A stretch of 6,960 nt of DNA from an uncultured Bacilli bacterium (lineage in GTDB: Bacteria > Bacillota_I > Bacilli_A > RF39 > UBA660), in contig CANTWQ010000059.1 of the NCBI GenBank assembly GCA_947853365.1, positions 1 to 6,960 of the forward strand, in the 5' to 3' direction. Positions 6,664 through 6,960 of the stretch are shown here, piece by piece. A model generated the notes under the pieces. The model did no database searches, was not told the origin of the DNA, and worked only from the letters and a program-made list of their open reading frames with translations. A program made the position numbers and the translations under genes. Within the stretch, counting starts at the first letter, position 1; each line of letters opens with the position of its first letter.

Positions 6664-6725
6664 AAATAAACTGTTAAAGCTGCTATCTTCCGATCCTGAC
6701 TTGGTTCCAGCCCCTTCATTGCATC
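6646..6725 (-). ncRNA. ffs: signal recognition particle RNA, small bacterial type
   Basis: SRP RNA binds Ffh and carries signal-peptide-bearing ribosomes to the FtsY receptor at the membrane. The diagnostic domain IV is clear on the minus strand: GUCAGG (6700-6695), the stem AUC-GGAA-GAU with its GNRA tetraloop, then AGCAGC (6684-6679), flanked by a CUG/CAG pair of arms. The ends form a terminal helix: GAUGCA AUGAAGG (6725-6713) pairs with CCUUCAU, a bulged G, then UGCAUC (6663-6650), 13 bp in all. A run of eight U follows. The RNA of about 80 nt lacks an Alu domain, like 4.5S RNA and unlike the 270-nt Bacillus scRNA. A good promoter lies directly upstream. In many Firmicutes this RNA gene is found next to tadA and dnaX; here it precedes tadA. 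Confidence 0.93.
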
Positions 6726-6731
6726 ATCAAA

Positions 6732-6760
6732 ATAATACTATATTTTTATAATTTTTACAA
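6732..6760 (-). promoter_or_regulatory. sigma-A-type promoter of the SRP RNA gene
   Basis: The minus strand has TTGTAA (6760-6755, 4 of 6 to the -35 consensus), a 17-bp spacer, then TATTAT (6737-6732, 5 of 6 to the -10 consensus). Six bases later the predicted 5' end of the SRP RNA terminal helix begins at 6725, so spacing and product agree. The -35 element lies 6 bp from the extended parS palindrome, so bound ParB could affect this promoter. Confidence 0.7.
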
Positions 6761-6765
6761 CTATT

Positions 6766-6793
6766 TTTTCATGTTTCACGTGAAACATGAAAA
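6766..6793. other. parS centromere site 1, in a 28-bp perfect palindrome
   Basis: Positions 6772-6787 are TGTTTCACGTGAAACA, an exact match to the parS consensus bound by ParB/Spo0J in Firmicutes and most other bacteria. The inverted symmetry runs further, with CATG flanks and A/T runs, giving a perfect palindrome over 6766-6793. ParB loaded here spreads and recruits SMC to the origin region, so the site indicates an origin-proximal location. Confidence 0.95.
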
Positions 6794-6913
6794 TTTCTAC
6801 AAAAAATACAAACATATGTACTATTTTTTTGAAAATAAATATTTAGCTGTTAGATAACATATCGAAATTAGTTGCTTTTTAGGTAATGATATCCTATTGA
6901 TATTTTAAAATAT
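6794..6913. other. AT-rich non-coding spacer between parS sites
   Basis: No reading frame of interest, RNA gene or convincing promoter was found in this spacer. It contains a small ACATATGT palindrome (6812-6819) and a perfect AT-only palindrome ATATTTTAAAATAT (6900-6913) that abuts parS site 2. No good DnaA box is present. The segment seems to serve as the body of an origin-proximal partition region. Confidence 0.5.
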
Positions 6914-6931
6914 ATGTTTCACGTGAAACAT
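6914..6931. other. parS centromere site 2
   Basis: A second exact TGTTTCACGTGAAACA lies at 6915-6930, with symmetry extending one base each side. Its centre is 143 bp from that of site 1. It lies directly beside an AT-only 14-bp palindrome (6900-6913). Two perfect 16-bp copies so close cannot reasonably be chance. Confidence 0.95.
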
Positions 6932-6942
6932 TGTTTATAAAA

Positions 6943-6960
6943 TTATTTCCCGGGAAATAA
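6943..6960. other. Noc-binding site (NBS), palindrome reaching the window edge
   Basis: TTATTTCCCGGGAAATAA is a perfect 18-bp palindrome containing ATTTCCCGGGAAAT (6945-6958), the sequence bound by the Bacillus nucleoid-occlusion protein Noc, a ParB paralogue. Noc bound at such sites recruits membrane and blocks division over the chromosome. The symmetry might continue outside the window. Its centre is 29 bp from the centre of parS site 2. Noc itself is not seen here, so use of the site is inferred from the match. Confidence 0.75.

Noticed and set aside
6633..6719. Coding extension of TadA from an ATG at 6719
   Set aside because: The stretch folds as the SRP RNA with a diagnostic domain IV, and the ATG at 6632 has a good ribosome site and the standard TadA start.
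6849..6857. DnaA-box-like GTTAGATAA
   Set aside because: Only 6 of 9 positions match TTATCCACA on the minus strand, and no cluster of boxes surrounds it.

Overview
The window is AT-rich (roughly one third G+C by eye) and every protein gene lies on the minus strand, so transcription runs from right to left. Gene order and protein families point to a Bacillota (Firmicutes) chromosome near the replication origin. The Bacillus-type series tadA, dnaX, ebfC (yaaK), recR, bofA, holB, ricT (yaaT), trmN6 (yabB), rsmI (yabC) is present in compact form. UGA is a stop (the bofA-like gene ends in TGA) and tryptophan is TGG, so this is not the Mycoplasma/Spiroplasma code. The compactness, the short BofA-like protein and the lack of yabA, yazA and tmk at their Bacillus positions suggest a reduced Bacilli lineage such as Erysipelotrichales or RF39-like bacteria; that placement is a guess.

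Right end (about 6726-6960): there is no gene here. It holds two perfect copies of the Firmicutes parS centromere TGTTTCACGTGAAACA, 143 bp apart centre to centre. At the edge is a perfect palindrome containing ATTTCCCGGGAAAT, the known binding site of the nucleoid-occlusion factor Noc. ParB-parS segregation and Noc nucleoid occlusion therefore appear to meet in less than 200 bp, and parB, noc or both may lie just beyond the window.

Next (6183-6725): a small SRP RNA gene with its own promoter and a terminator-like 3' end, followed at once by tadA (tRNA adenosine deaminase). The apparent 178-residue TadA reading frame is a false extension through the SRP RNA; the real protein has 149 residues.

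Centre (2329-6124): dnaX (clamp-loader tau subunit), ebfC (nucleoid-associated), recR (recombinational repair), a 62-residue BofA-like membrane protein and holB (clamp-loader delta'). dnaX carries an in-phase A AAA AAA heptamer followed by a -1 stop after two codons, so it may make a gamma-like 443-residue product by frameshifting.

Left part (1-2336): ricT (Fe-S regulator of RNA processing), trmN6-family tRNA methyltransferase and rsmI (16S rRNA 2'-O-methyltransferase, cut by the window edge). Gaps from dnaX to rsmI are 8 to 38 bp, or the genes overlap, and no convincing internal terminator is visible. dnaX to rsmI probably form one operon joining replication, repair and RNA modification.
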